From Streptomyces sp. NBC_01288 (GTDB lineage Bacteria; Actinomycetota; Actinomycetes; Streptomycetales; Streptomycetaceae), in assembly GCF_035982055.1 (NCBI RefSeq), contig NZ_CP108427.1:8493001-8557000 (forward strand): DNA of 64,000 nucleotides, read 5' to 3'. Numbering within the stretch: position 1 is the first letter of the stretch; every line of letters begins with the position of its first letter. Shown piece by piece: positions 34,912 through 43,132 of the stretch. A model generated the notes under the pieces. The model saw only the letters and a program-made list of their open reading frames with translations, ran no database searches and had not been told where the DNA came from. The translations under genes and the position numbers were made by a program.

Positions 34912-35496
34912 GTGCAGTGGACGAAACAGAACGAACAAACTGTGTACTCAAACCGCTGGTTCAGCGTCAATCTCGCGGATGTCGAACTACCCGACGGCCG
35001 GCACCTCGACCACTTCCTCATACGGCTGCGCCCGGTGGCCGTGGCGACGGTGGTCAACGAGGCGAACGAAGTTCTCCTGCTGTGGCGGCACCGCTTCATC
35101 ACCGACAGCTGGGGGTGGGAGCTCGCGGCCGGCGTCGTGGAGGACGGCGAGGACATCGCGCGCGCGGCCGCCAGGGAACTGGAGGAAGAGACCGGCTGGC
35201 GGCCGGGGCCCCTGCACCACCTGATGAGCGTGGAGCCGTCCAACGGGCTCACGGACGCCCGGCACCACATCTACTGGGCCGACGAGGGCGAGTACACCGG
35301 ACACCCCGTGGACGACTTCGAGTCGGACCGCCGGGAATGGGTACCGCTCAAACTCGTACCCGACATGGTCGCCCGCGGGGAGGTCCCGGCCGCCAACATG
35401 GCGGCCGCGTTACTGCTGTTGCATCATCTGAGGCTGGGGACGGATGCAGCGCCGGGTTCGGCAGCGCCCCGTAGGGGCGCGGGGCGTCGACATTAG
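34912..35496 (+). CDS. Nudix hydrolase (ADP-ribose-pyrophosphatase-like)
   Basis: 194 residues from GTG 34912, with GGAAGGTGG upstream. The Nudix box matches Gx5Ex7REUxEExGU exactly (GVVEDGEDIARAAARELEEE followed by TGW). The N-terminal part resembles ADP-ribose/nucleoside-diphosphate-sugar hydrolases (SNRWFSVNLADVELPDGR). Proline is absent at the usual +16 position, so the substrate is uncertain. The last ten residues (APRRGAGRRH) are encoded by the palindromic repeat at 35464, which also supplies the TAG stop. Confidence 0.9.
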   Translation: MQWTKQNEQTVYSNRWFSVNLADVELPDGRHLDHFLIRLRPVAVATVVNEANEVLLLWRHRFITDSWGWELAAGVVEDGEDIARAAARELEEETGWRPGPLHHLMSVEPSNGLTDARHHIYWADEGEYTGHPVDDFESDRREWVPLKLVPDMVARGEVPAANMAAALLLLHHLRLGTDAAPGSAAPRRGAGRRH

Positions 35497-35540
35497 CGGC
35501 TCCGCCGCGGGGCGCGACCAGCCACGACGAGCCCGCAGCC
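35464..35540 (+). repeat. Dispersed palindromic repeat, copy 5 (Nudix gene 3' end)
   Basis: GCGCCCC-GTA-GGGGCGC (35464-35480) hairpin, then the long-variant insert GTCGACATTAGCGGCTCCGC and GCGCGACCAGCCACGACG. The TAG in CATTAG is the Nudix stop codon. The sequence is almost identical to copy 4 but is read in another frame. Confidence 0.82.
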
Positions 35541-35560
35541 GACCCACCGACCTTGCGGCT

Positions 35561-35818
35561 CTAGCGTCCCAAGGCCTGCCAGACAGTCACGACAAGGGCA
35601 CCTACGGCGGTCATCGCGGCGATAGCCGGAAGCGGCCACCGCGTGTGCTCCAGCGCAACGATTCGCGCGCTCAGATCGTCCAGTTCCTTGTCCGTCTCCT
35701 CGGTGCGATGGCTGAGCAGCGCCAGCCCTCCCTCGACACGCGCGTAGGCGACGTCGAGGCGGCGGCGTAACTCTGCGAGTTCTCCATGGACCACGGGATG
35801 CTCGGGGTCGGCGGTCAC
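35561..35818 (-). CDS. Small coiled-coil protein with C-terminal transmembrane helix
   Basis: 85 residues from GTG 35818, with GGAAAGGAG 6 nt upstream. A helical segment with heptad pattern (ELAELRRRLDVAYARVEGGL ... DKELDDLSARIVALEH) is followed by one helix (PAIAAMTAVGALVVTVWQAL). The architecture resembles holin-like or tail-anchored small proteins. Function unknown. It is the last gene before the palindromic repeat at the end of the Nudix gene. Confidence 0.7.
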   Translation of the reverse strand: MTADPEHPVVHGELAELRRRLDVAYARVEGGLALLSHRTEETDKELDDLSARIVALEHTRWPLPAIAAMTAVGALVVTVWQALGR

Positions 35819-35947
35819 GGGTCCGCTCCTTTCCGTAGTCGGAACATCCCTTGCATGCGCATGAAGAGTCAACTCCCCTGGTGGACACCCGGGGAGAGTG
35901 TGCGAGCGGCATATGCGGGCCCGGCGCGCACACGGTGTGTGAATGCC

Positions 35948-35981
35948 GCGGGCCCGGCGCTCCGAAGAGTGCCGGGCCCGC
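35948..35981. terminator. Hairpin between the 3-hydroxyacyl-CoA dehydrogenase and the small coiled-coil gene
   Basis: GCGGGCCCGGC (35948-35958) pairs perfectly with GCCGGGCCCGC (35971-35981) across a 12-nt loop, 40 bp past the dehydrogenase stop. No T tract follows; a third partial copy of the arm lies near 35913. Confidence 0.65.
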
Positions 35982-36022
35982 AACCGCCAAAGTATTACGG
36001 TGAGTTGCCGCGAGGGAAGTGC

Positions 36023-36883
36023 TCAGGCGTAGGTGTAGAAGCCCGAGCCGGACTTACGGCCGAGGCGTCCCGCGTCGACCATGCGCTGGAGCAGCGGGGG
36101 AGCGGCGTACAACGGTTCCTTGTACTCCTCGTACATCGAGAACGCGACCGAGGCGACCGTGTCCAGGCCGATCAGGTCGGCCAGCTTCAGCGGCCCCATC
36201 GGGTGGGCGCAGCCCAGCTCCATGCCGTTGTCGATGTCCTCGCGGCTGGCGATGCCCGACTCGAACATCCGGATCGCGGACAGGAGATAGGGGATCAGCA
36301 GCGCGTTGACCACGAAGCCGGAGCGGTCCTGGGCGCGGATCGCGTGTTTGCCGAGCGCCTTCTCGGCGAACAGCTGGGCGCGGCCGAGCGTGCCCTCCGA
36401 GGTGGTCAGCGCCGGGATCAGCTCGACGAGCTTCTGCACCGGGGCCGGGTTGAAGAAGTGGATGCCGATGACCTGGTCGGGGCGCGAGGTGGCGACCGCG
36501 AGGCGCACCAGCGGGATCGAGGAGGTGTTGGAGGCCAGGATCGCGTCGGGGCGGGTCACGACCTGGTCGAGCACCTGGAAGATCTCGGTCTTCACCTGCT
36601 CGTTCTCGACGACGGCCTCGATGACGAGGTCACGGTCGGCGAACTCGCCGAGATCGGTGGTGAAGGTGAGCCGCGCCTGGGTCTCCGCCAGTTCCTCGGC
36701 GGAGATCTTGCCGCGTTCGGCGGCCTTGCTCAGCGAGTTGAACAGCCGGGTCCGGCCGATCTCCAGGGCCTCGCCGGTGGTCTCGGCGACCTTCACGTCC
36801 AGGCCGGAGCGGGCGCACACCTCGGCGATACCCGCGCCCATCTGGCCGCAGCCGACCACTCCGACGCGCTCGATGTCGGTCAC
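36023..36883 (-). CDS. 3-hydroxybutyryl-CoA / 3-hydroxyacyl-CoA dehydrogenase
   Basis: 286 residues. The NAD Rossmann motif VGVVGCGQMGAGIAEV is at the N-terminus, ASNTSSIPLVRLA and the catalytic His in GIHFFNPAPVQKLVELI are in the middle, and the C-terminal helical domain (RSGFVVNALLIPYLLSAIRM) ends with SGFYTYA. It oxidises 3-hydroxyacyl-CoA to 3-ketoacyl-CoA or the reverse, in fatty acid, butanoate or ethylmalonyl-CoA metabolism. It stands alone, divergent from the GHL10 gene, so substrate length cannot be inferred from context. Confidence 0.92.
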   Translation of the reverse strand: MTDIERVGVVGCGQMGAGIAEVCARSGLDVKVAETTGEALEIGRTRLFNSLSKAAERGKISAEELAETQARLTFTTDLGEFADRDLVIEAVVENEQVKTEIFQVLDQVVTRPDAILASNTSSIPLVRLAVATSRPDQVIGIHFFNPAPVQKLVELIPALTTSEGTLGRAQLFAEKALGKHAIRAQDRSGFVVNALLIPYLLSAIRMFESGIASREDIDNGMELGCAHPMGPLKLADLIGLDTVASVAFSMYEEYKEPLYAAPPLLQRMVDAGRLGRKSGSGFYTYA

Positions 36884-37051
36884 ATCGTCCCCTTCGCTGC
36901 TCTATGACTGTCGCAGGACCTCGTTGTTCGACGCCTGCTCCGATCGTGCACGTTACCCGCAAGTATCGATGATCGATCGCCGGGGTCGGGCATTCTGGGG
37001 CGCGGAGACGATCCGTGACAGCACGGATCCACAGCGTATGGGGGTGTGCAG

Positions 37052-38296
37052 ATGGGGCGATTGTCACGTCGGGCGTTCGCGATGGCCGCGCTGTCGACGC
37101 TGGCCACGACGGGCAGCGCGGCGGCCGACACCGGGCACGCGCCGAGGCCGGCAGGTCGTCCGCGCGGGGTCACCGAGATGCGGGGCGTGTGGCTGGCGAC
37201 GGTGGCCAACCGCGACTGGCCCTCCCGCCCGGGCCTCACCGCGGCACAGCAGCGCACCGAACTGATCGCCCACCTGGACACGGCGGTCCGCGACCGTCTC
37301 AACACGGTGATGTTCCAAGTACGGCCCACCGCCGACGCGTTGTGGCCCTCCCCGTACGAACCCTGGTCGCAGTACCTGACCGGCACCCAGGGCGTGCCCC
37401 CCGGCTGGGACCCGCTGGAGACGGCCGTGGAAGAGGCGCATGCGCGGGGGCTGCAACTGCACGCCTGGTTCAACCCGTACCGGATCGCCAACAACACCGA
37501 CCTCACCAAGCTCGTCGCCTCGCACCCCGCGCGCAAGCACCCGGACTGGGTGGTGGCGTACGGCGGGAAGCTCTACTACAACCCTGGACTGCCCCAGGTC
37601 CGCGCCTTCGTCGAGGACGCGATCCTCGACGCGGTGAAGAAGTACCCGGTCGACGGGGTCCACTTCGACGACTACTTCTACCCGTACCCGGTGGCCGGCC
37701 AGACCTTCGACGACGACGCGGCCTACGACAGGTACGGCGGCGGATTCGCCGACCGGGCCGCCTGGCGTCGCGACAACATCGACAAGCTGATCCGCGAGAC
37801 CGCGGCCCGTATCGAGCAGATCCGCCCGGGCACGCAGTTCGGGATCAGCCCCTTCGGCGTGTGGCGCAACATCGCGACCGACCCGCGCGGCTCCGACACC
37901 CGGGCGGGGGTGCAGACGTACGACGACCTCTGCGCGGACACCCGCAAGTGGGTGCGCGAGAACTGGATCGACTACCTCGTCCCGCAGCTGTACTGGAACA
38001 TCGGCTTCGCGGCCGCCGACTACGCCAAGTTGCTGCCCTGGTGGGCGGAGGTGGCGCGCGGTACCAAGACGCGGCTCTACGCAGGTGAGGCGCTGTACAA
38101 GGCGGGCGACCCGGCACAGCCCGCGGCCTGGCAGGACCCGGCCGAACTCTCCCGGCACCTCACGCTCGCCGCCAAGTACCCCCAGTTCGGCGGGCATGTC
38201 TTCTTCGCGGCCAGGGACGTGGCGGTGGATCCGGTCGGCGCGATGGCGCGGGTGGTCGCCGACCACTATCAGCAGCCGGCGAAGGCCCTGCGCTGA
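37052..38296 (+). CDS. Secreted GHL10-type glycoside hydrolase (DUF187 family)
   Basis: 414 residues from ATG 37052, with GGGGG ~8 nt upstream; a GTG at 37046 is the alternative. A twin-arginine signal (GRLSRRAFAMAALSTLATTG) ends near AAA. The GHL10 TIM barrel includes EMRGVWLATVANRDWPS, LNTVMFQVRPTADALWPS, LHAWFNPYRIAN, VDGVHFDDYFYPYP and GISPFGVWRN. Family enzymes act on bacterial cell-surface or exopolysaccharides; the acidic residues in HFDDYF are candidates for catalysis. The Tat signal indicates export of the folded protein. Confidence 0.88.
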   Translation: MGRLSRRAFAMAALSTLATTGSAAADTGHAPRPAGRPRGVTEMRGVWLATVANRDWPSRPGLTAAQQRTELIAHLDTAVRDRLNTVMFQVRPTADALWPSPYEPWSQYLTGTQGVPPGWDPLETAVEEAHARGLQLHAWFNPYRIANNTDLTKLVASHPARKHPDWVVAYGGKLYYNPGLPQVRAFVEDAILDAVKKYPVDGVHFDDYFYPYPVAGQTFDDDAAYDRYGGGFADRAAWRRDNIDKLIRETAARIEQIRPGTQFGISPFGVWRNIATDPRGSDTRAGVQTYDDLCADTRKWVRENWIDYLVPQLYWNIGFAAADYAKLLPWWAEVARGTKTRLYAGEALYKAGDPAQPAAWQDPAELSRHLTLAAKYPQFGGHVFFAARDVAVDPVGAMARVVADHYQQPAKALR

Positions 38297-38537
38297 ACTG
38301 CCGTTCTGGGTCCGGATACTTGAGGTGGTCCTGGTGCTTTGATCTCGCAGACGGGTCCGGGTGACATCACGGCCCCGTGCCCGTGCCCGTCGGGGAACGG
38401 GACGCGGCAGGGCGGACCGGCCCTCCGCGCCCATCCCCTCGACGACGTGCGAGATGTGGTCGTGCCGCCCGACCACCCTGGCCGTTCGAGACCTTTCGCG
38501 ACTACGGCGACCCGCCCGGCCGGGACCCGCGCGCCCC

Positions 38538-39482
38538 TCAACTCCGCGCCCGTTGCGTGACGGCGATGCACACCAGCACCGCCGTCGCGGTCAACGGGGC
38601 GGCCACAGGCAGGTGTTCGCCGAGCAGCAGGACCGACCACACCAGCGTGAGTAGCGGCTGGGCCAGCTGTAGTTGGCTTGCCTTCGGGACGCCGATGGCG
38701 GCCATGCCCCGGTACCAGACGACGAGCCCGAGGAACTGCGATCCGGCGGCGACCCACAGCAGCCCGGCCACGCTGTGCGCGGTGAGGTGCGGGGTGTCGT
38801 ACGACAGGGCGATCGCGGCGGCGGGCACGGTCAGCGGCAGGCACAGGACCAGGGCCCAGGCGATGACCTGCCAGCCGGGCATGACCCGGGCCAGCCGGCC
38901 GCCCTCGGTGTAGCCCGCCGCGCAGACCAGCAGCGCGGCGAGGAGATACAGGTCGGCGGTGGTCACGGCGCCGCCGCTCTGCTGGACCGTGAACGCGATC
39001 ACCGCGCCGGCGCCCGCGAGCGCGGCCGTCCAGAAGGTGCGCGAGGGGCGGACGCCCGTGCGCAGCGCGGACAGCGCGGCGGTCGTCAGCGGCAGCAGAC
39101 CGACAACCACCGCTGCATGTGCGGTAGTTGACGTCTCCAGCGCGAGCGTGGTGAGCAGCGGGAAACCGACCACCACTCCGGCGGCTACGACGGCCAACCC
39201 GGCCCAGTGCCGACGGCCCGGCACGCGGACGCGCAGTGCCAGCAGGCAGCCACCCGCGATGACCGCCGCGAGGACGCTGCGCACGGCCACCAACGACCAG
39301 GCACCGAAGCCCTCCAGCCCCCAGGCGGTGGCGGGGAAGGTGAGGGAGAAGGCGATCACACCGAGCGCGGCCTGGACGGTACCGGCGCGGACGCCGAGCG
39401 CGGGGGCGGGGCCGGGGCTGGGGTGAGGACCGGTGCTGACCGCTATCGGGCTCGGGGCAGTAGCGCTATCGTGTGCTCTCAT
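38538..39482 (-). CDS. EamA/DMT-superfamily transporter
   Basis: 314 residues with about ten transmembrane helices in two EamA repeats (VQAALGVIAFSLTFPATAWG; SVAGLLWVAAGSQFLGLVVW). The first ~30 residues are Pro/Ser rich. The family exports amino acids or other small metabolites (RhtA/YdcZ-like). Its start codon lies on the complement of the MocR regulator's start codon (shared CATG), so control by that regulator is very likely. The substrate is unknown. Confidence 0.88.
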   Translation of the reverse strand: MRAHDSATAPSPIAVSTGPHPSPGPAPALGVRAGTVQAALGVIAFSLTFPATAWGLEGFGAWSLVAVRSVLAAVIAGGCLLALRVRVPGRRHWAGLAVVAAGVVVGFPLLTTLALETSTTAHAAVVVGLLPLTTAALSALRTGVRPSRTFWTAALAGAGAVIAFTVQQSGGAVTTADLYLLAALLVCAAGYTEGGRLARVMPGWQVIAWALVLCLPLTVPAAAIALSYDTPHLTAHSVAGLLWVAAGSQFLGLVVWYRGMAAIGVPKASQLQLAQPLLTLVWSVLLLGEHLPVAAPLTATAVLVCIAVTQRARS

Positions 39483-39483
39483 G
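39467..39483 (+). promoter_or_regulatory. -10 element giving a leaderless MocR transcript; shared CATG start
   Basis: TATCGT (39467-39472) ends 8 nt before ATG 39481, the spacing expected if the transcript starts at the ATG itself. CATG (39480-39483) holds the MocR ATG on one strand and the EamA ATG on the other. Confidence 0.5.
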
Positions 39484-40917
39484 CACGAGCGTAGCAGTGT
39501 CGGTGAACTGGCGAATCACCTGCGGCAGGAACTCAACCGCTACTCACCAGGTGGAAAGCTGCCGTCGAGCCGGGCGCTCGTCGAACGGTTCCGGGTGAGC
39601 CCCGTGACCGTCTCGCGCGCCCTCGCGCAGCTGGCCGCCGAGGGGCTGGTGGTCACCCGGCCCGGCGCGGGCGCGTTCCGGGCGACGCCCCGCCCCGCGA
39701 CCGCCGCCGCCTCGGGGGACACCTCCTGGCAGGAGGTCGCGCTCAGCGCGGACGGCACCGCCGACTTCGTCCCGCGCACGGTGGACGCGTCCGCGGTCCT
39801 GGCCACCCTGGCCGTGCCGCCGCCGGGTGTGATCGAGTTCAACGGCGGCTATCTGCACCCGTCGCTCCAGCCCGAGCGTGCGATGGCCGCGGCGCTGTCC
39901 CGGGCCGGCCGCCGCCCCGGCGCCTGGGGCCGCCCGCCGATGGAGGGTCTGCCGGAACTGCGCGAGTGGTTCGCGCGCAGCATCGGCGGAGCGGTCACGG
40001 CCGCCGACGTCCTGGTCAGCGCGGGCGGCCAGACCGCGCTCACCACCGCCCTGCGCGCTCTCGCACCCCCGGGCGCACCGGTCCTCGTCGAATCCCCCAC
40101 GTATCCAGGCATGTTGGCGATCGCGCGGGCGGCGGGCCTGCGTCCGGTCCCGGTCCCGGTGGACGCGGACGGCGTGAAACCGGCCCTGCTCGCCGACGCG
40201 TTCCGCGCGACCGGCGCCCGCGTCTTCGTCTGCCAGCCCCTGTTCCAGAACCCGACCGGCGCGGTCCTCGCCCCCGCCCGCCGTTCGGAGGTCCTGCGCA
40301 TCGCCCGCGACGCCGGCGCGTTCGTCATCGAGGACGACTTCGTACGACGGCTCGTGCACGACGACGCGGGCCCGCTGCCGAGCCCGCTCGTCGCCGACGA
40401 CCCCGACGGAGTCGTCGTCCACGTCGGCTCGCTCACCAAGGCGACCTCGCCCAGCTTCCGGGTCAGCGCCCTCGCCGCGCACGGCCCGGTACTGGAACGC
40501 CTGCGCGCCATCCAGGTCGTCGACACCTTCTTCGTCCCCCGCCCGCTCCAGGAAGCGGCCCTCGAACTCGTCGGCTCGCCGGCCTGGCCCCGCCATCTCC
40601 GCGCGATCTCAACCGAGTTGAAGACCCGCCTCGACACGATGACGACCGCTCTGCGCCTCGAACTCCCCACCTTCTCCCTCCCGCACATCCCCTCCGGCGG
40701 CTACCACCTGTGGCTCCGTCTCCCCGACGGCATGGACGAACAGTCCCTGACGGTCGCGGCCCTCCGCGCGGGTGTCTCCATCGCCCCCGGCCGCCCCTAC
40801 TTCAGCGCCGAACCCCCGGCCGCCCACGTCCGGTTGAGCTTCGCGGCGGTCGCGGGGACGGGTGAGATCGTGGAGGGCGTACGACGGCTTCGGGCGGCCT
40901 GCGAGGAGGTGCTCTGA
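39481..40917 (+). CDS. MocR-type regulator (GntR HTH fused to aminotransferase domain)
   Basis: 478 residues from ATG 39481. The GntR winged HTH (~8-75: LPSSRALVERFRVSPVTVSR) is joined to a fold-type I aminotransferase-like domain. PLP-site features are visible: SAGGQTALTTALRALAPPG, PLFQNPTGAVL and a Schiff-base lysine in HVGSLTKATSPSFRV. MocR/PdxR/GabR proteins use PLP and an amine ligand to control transport or vitamin B6 genes. Start-codon overlap with the EamA gene marks that exporter as the likely target. No ribosome binding site is visible. Confidence 0.92.
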   Translation: MHERSSVGELANHLRQELNRYSPGGKLPSSRALVERFRVSPVTVSRALAQLAAEGLVVTRPGAGAFRATPRPATAAASGDTSWQEVALSADGTADFVPRTVDASAVLATLAVPPPGVIEFNGGYLHPSLQPERAMAAALSRAGRRPGAWGRPPMEGLPELREWFARSIGGAVTAADVLVSAGGQTALTTALRALAPPGAPVLVESPTYPGMLAIARAAGLRPVPVPVDADGVKPALLADAFRATGARVFVCQPLFQNPTGAVLAPARRSEVLRIARDAGAFVIEDDFVRRLVHDDAGPLPSPLVADDPDGVVVHVGSLTKATSPSFRVSALAAHGPVLERLRAIQVVDTFFVPRPLQEAALELVGSPAWPRHLRAISTELKTRLDTMTTALRLELPTFSLPHIPSGGYHLWLRLPDGMDEQSLTVAALRAGVSIAPGRPYFSAEPPAAHVRLSFAAVAGTGEIVEGVRRLRAACEEVL

Positions 40918-41088
40918 CGCGGAGGTGCTCCAGCCCGGGGGCCTCGGTGAGCAGTGCGTAGCTTCGCTCCCCGTCGTCGAACCGTCGTCGATCCAGTAGT
41001 CCAAAGCCTGTCACCCGGCACTGACAACGCCCGGGCCGCCGGCCAAAACCGCTCGACACCTCGCCCCCTGACCTGCGAGCCTCCCGCC

Positions 41089-41526
41089 ATGAACGACATC
41101 CCGAGCCTCCCCGACGGCTATGAGTTCTCCGCCGACCCCGCCCGCGTCGACATCGACCGCACCTACCGCTGGCTGTCCACCGACGCCTACTGGGCGAAGG
41201 GCCGCCCCCGCGAGAAGCACGAGCGGGCGGTCGCGTCCTCGCTGAACTTCGGGGTGTACGACACGACTTCGGGGGAGCAGGTGGCGTACGCGCGCGTGGT
41301 CACCGACCAGGCCGCGTTCGCGTGGCTGTGCGATGTGTACGTGGACCCGTCGGTGCGCGGCAAGGGCGTCGGCACGGCGTTCGTCGGCGCTGTGTGCGAG
41401 GAGCTGCGGCCGTTCGGACTGCGGCGGATCCTGCTCGCCACGCACGACGCCCACGGGGTGTACGAGAAGCTCGGATTCAAGCCACTGGAGCGGCCCGACC
41501 AGTGGATGGCCCTCGTTTTCGAGTGA
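41089..41526 (+). CDS. GNAT-family N-acetyltransferase
   Basis: 145 residues from ATG 41089. The acetyl-CoA motif A is VDPSVRGKGVGTAFVGAVCE, preceded by the beta4 strand FAWLCDVYV, and motif B includes LATHDAHGVYEKLGF. The length suits a compact GNAT. Its N-terminus (TYRWLSTDAYWAKGRP) is typical of a common bacterial subgroup of unknown acceptor. There is no clear Shine-Dalgarno sequence. It lies about 170 bp after the MocR gene. Confidence 0.88.
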   Translation: MNDIPSLPDGYEFSADPARVDIDRTYRWLSTDAYWAKGRPREKHERAVASSLNFGVYDTTSGEQVAYARVVTDQAAFAWLCDVYVDPSVRGKGVGTAFVGAVCEELRPFGLRRILLATHDAHGVYEKLGFKPLERPDQWMALVFE

Positions 41527-41630
41527 GTTGTCCGCCTGGTCCCGACCTCGAAGTGAGGTTTCGCCCACCCTGGGTAACGCTCGTCCGGCACCCCTTGACC
41601 TGCGTACTTCGGCGGGATCACGATCGCCGC

Positions 41631-42224
41631 ATGCTACTTCGGGTCACGTTCGTCGCCGCCGCGCGCAGCTCTCCGCTGCTCGCGGAGCGCTTCGAGGACG
41701 ACCGCCCGCTGGACCAGGCGGGATGGGACGAGGTCCAGCGCGCCGCCCCGTTCCTGCTGCCGCTGGCGGCGGCGGAGCTGCGCTACTGCTCGCCGACCCC
41801 GCGCAGCCGGACCACCGGCGACGGTCTCGGTTACACCCCGTTGGTGCAACTCGCCCTGCGGGACTGTGACATGGGCCGCTGGCGCGGCCTGACCCTCGGT
41901 GAGGCGATGGCCCGCGAGCCGGCCCTGGTGGACGCCTGGCTCGCCGACCCGCGCTCCACCCCGCACGGCGGCGAGTCCCTGCTGGCCTTCATCTCCCGGG
42001 TCGGCGGCTGGCTGGACACCCGCCCCGACGACGACGGCGGCCGCATAGTCGCCGTCGCCGAACCCTCCGTCATCCGCGCCGCGTTGGTCTACGCCCTCAA
42101 GGCACCCCCGTCGACCTACTGGAACTTCGACGTACGCCCGCTGTCGACGACGACGGTCACGGGGCATGCGGGGCGGTGGAGTCTCCGGTTCGACGGGGTG
42201 GGGGTTCCGTCGCGGCGGGTGTAG
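41631..42224 (+). CDS. Histidine-phosphatase-fold protein lacking the catalytic histidines
   Basis: 197 residues from ATG 41631. Overall pattern and length match the phosphoglycerate-mutase branch: first strand MLLRVTFVAAARSSPL, then LDQAGWDEVQRA, LRYCSPTPRSRTTGD, DCDMGRWRGLTLGEA and PHGGESLLAFISRV. The RHG motif that supplies the phospho-histidine is replaced by AAR-S, and the second catalytic His (usually AHGGVIR) is replaced in AVAEPSVIRAAL. It is therefore probably catalytically dead and may bind a ligand or partner. TTGACC at 41595 could be a -35. Confidence 0.75.
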   Translation: MLLRVTFVAAARSSPLLAERFEDDRPLDQAGWDEVQRAAPFLLPLAAAELRYCSPTPRSRTTGDGLGYTPLVQLALRDCDMGRWRGLTLGEAMAREPALVDAWLADPRSTPHGGESLLAFISRVGGWLDTRPDDDGGRIVAVAEPSVIRAALVYALKAPPSTYWNFDVRPLSTTTVTGHAGRWSLRFDGVGVPSRRV

Positions 42225-42271
42225 GGCGGGGCGGGTCTTGGTGGGGGTGCGGCGGGTGAGAGTGTCGCCGC

Positions 42272-42715
42272 TCAACTCACGCGCGCGTACTCCGTGTTGA
42301 GCAGCAGATCCTTGGCGGGCCCGCCCACCCGCCACACCGTCCGCCAGTGGTCCGCGTCCAGCACCGTGAACTCGCCCCGGTACAGATCCGCCGAGCAGGG
42401 ATGGTCGGCGACATGGTGCCCCGAGGTCAGATCCAGGTCGTGGAAGGGCCGCCCGTCACCGAAGCGCACGTCGGCCGTTGCCGGCGTCCCGCCCGGCAGG
42501 AACCGTAGGGTCCGCTCGGCGGAACGGGCCACGCCCAGCCAGGTGAAGGTGCCCAACTCCGTGTGCAGCAGGCCCCCTTCGGGCAGGGCGCTGAAGTCGG
42601 TCGTACCCGAGAAGTCGCCCTCGTCCCCGCTCGACAGGTCCCGTACCGACCGCCGCACCCGCCAACTCCCGGACAGATACGCCAAAGCGTCCGTCACCGG
42701 CCAGAACTCGCCCAT
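42272..42715 (-). CDS. DUF6314-like conserved protein
   Basis: 147 residues from ATG 42715, with GAAGGGG about 5 nt upstream; GTG 42721 overlapping the previous stop is the alternative. It is a beta-rich single domain resembling lipocalin-like folds: ALAYLSGSWRVRRSVRDL, FSALPEGGLLHTELGTFTW, RPFHDLDLTSGHHVADHPC and DHWRTVWRVGGPAKDLLL. The strand pattern and two conserved His suggest a small-ligand barrel. The DUF number is from memory; function unknown. It is coupled to the small membrane protein upstream. Confidence 0.65.
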   Translation of the reverse strand: MGEFWPVTDALAYLSGSWRVRRSVRDLSSGDEGDFSGTTDFSALPEGGLLHTELGTFTWLGVARSAERTLRFLPGGTPATADVRFGDGRPFHDLDLTSGHHVADHPCSADLYRGEFTVLDADHWRTVWRVGGPAKDLLLNTEYARVS

Positions 42716-42717
42716 GG

Positions 42718-42972
42718 TCACCCCTTCCCGAGCCGCCGCCGACGCGGGCCGTCCGGCGCGTCGGTGGGTGCCTTGCGTTCGCCCTGGGCCCGGATCTCGT
42801 AGTGCGAGGCGTGGCTCGTGGCCCGGAACGCCTCCTCGTACGCGGCCAGGGCGCCGCTCATGCCGCCCCCGGCGGTGCCGCGGCGGCGGAACCGCCGGGC
42901 CGGCCAGGTGAAGAACCCGAGTGCGGCGGTCAGGAAACCGAGCAGGGCCAGGTACGGGAACAGCGCATGCAT
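42718..42972 (-). CDS. Small membrane protein
   Basis: 84 residues. An N-terminal hydrophobic helix (LFPYLALLGFLTAALGFFTW) is followed by a strongly basic loop (PARRFRRRGTAGG) and a charged tail ending PRRRRLGKG. The stop codon abuts the start of the downstream beta-rich protein, so the two form one transcription unit. No family was recognised. Confidence 0.6.
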   Translation of the reverse strand: MHALFPYLALLGFLTAALGFFTWPARRFRRRGTAGGGMSGALAAYEEAFRATSHASHYEIRAQGERKAPTDAPDGPRRRRLGKG

Positions 42973-43132
42973 GCCCTCGACCCTACGTCCCCGTGCGCGC
43001 CGGTTCCATTGACGTGCTCACGCCCCTTCTCTATCTTGCCGTTCGAAGTGCTGACCGACGTCTGATATCTCGAACAACCTTGGAGCGGCTTCCGGGCGGC
43101 TTCAGGGCAACTTCAAGAGCCGCGGAGTATCC

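Noticed and set aside
38297..38537. Gene remnant between the GHL10 and EamA genes
   Set aside because: Short frames on both strands lack start signals and recognisable domains; treated as non-coding.
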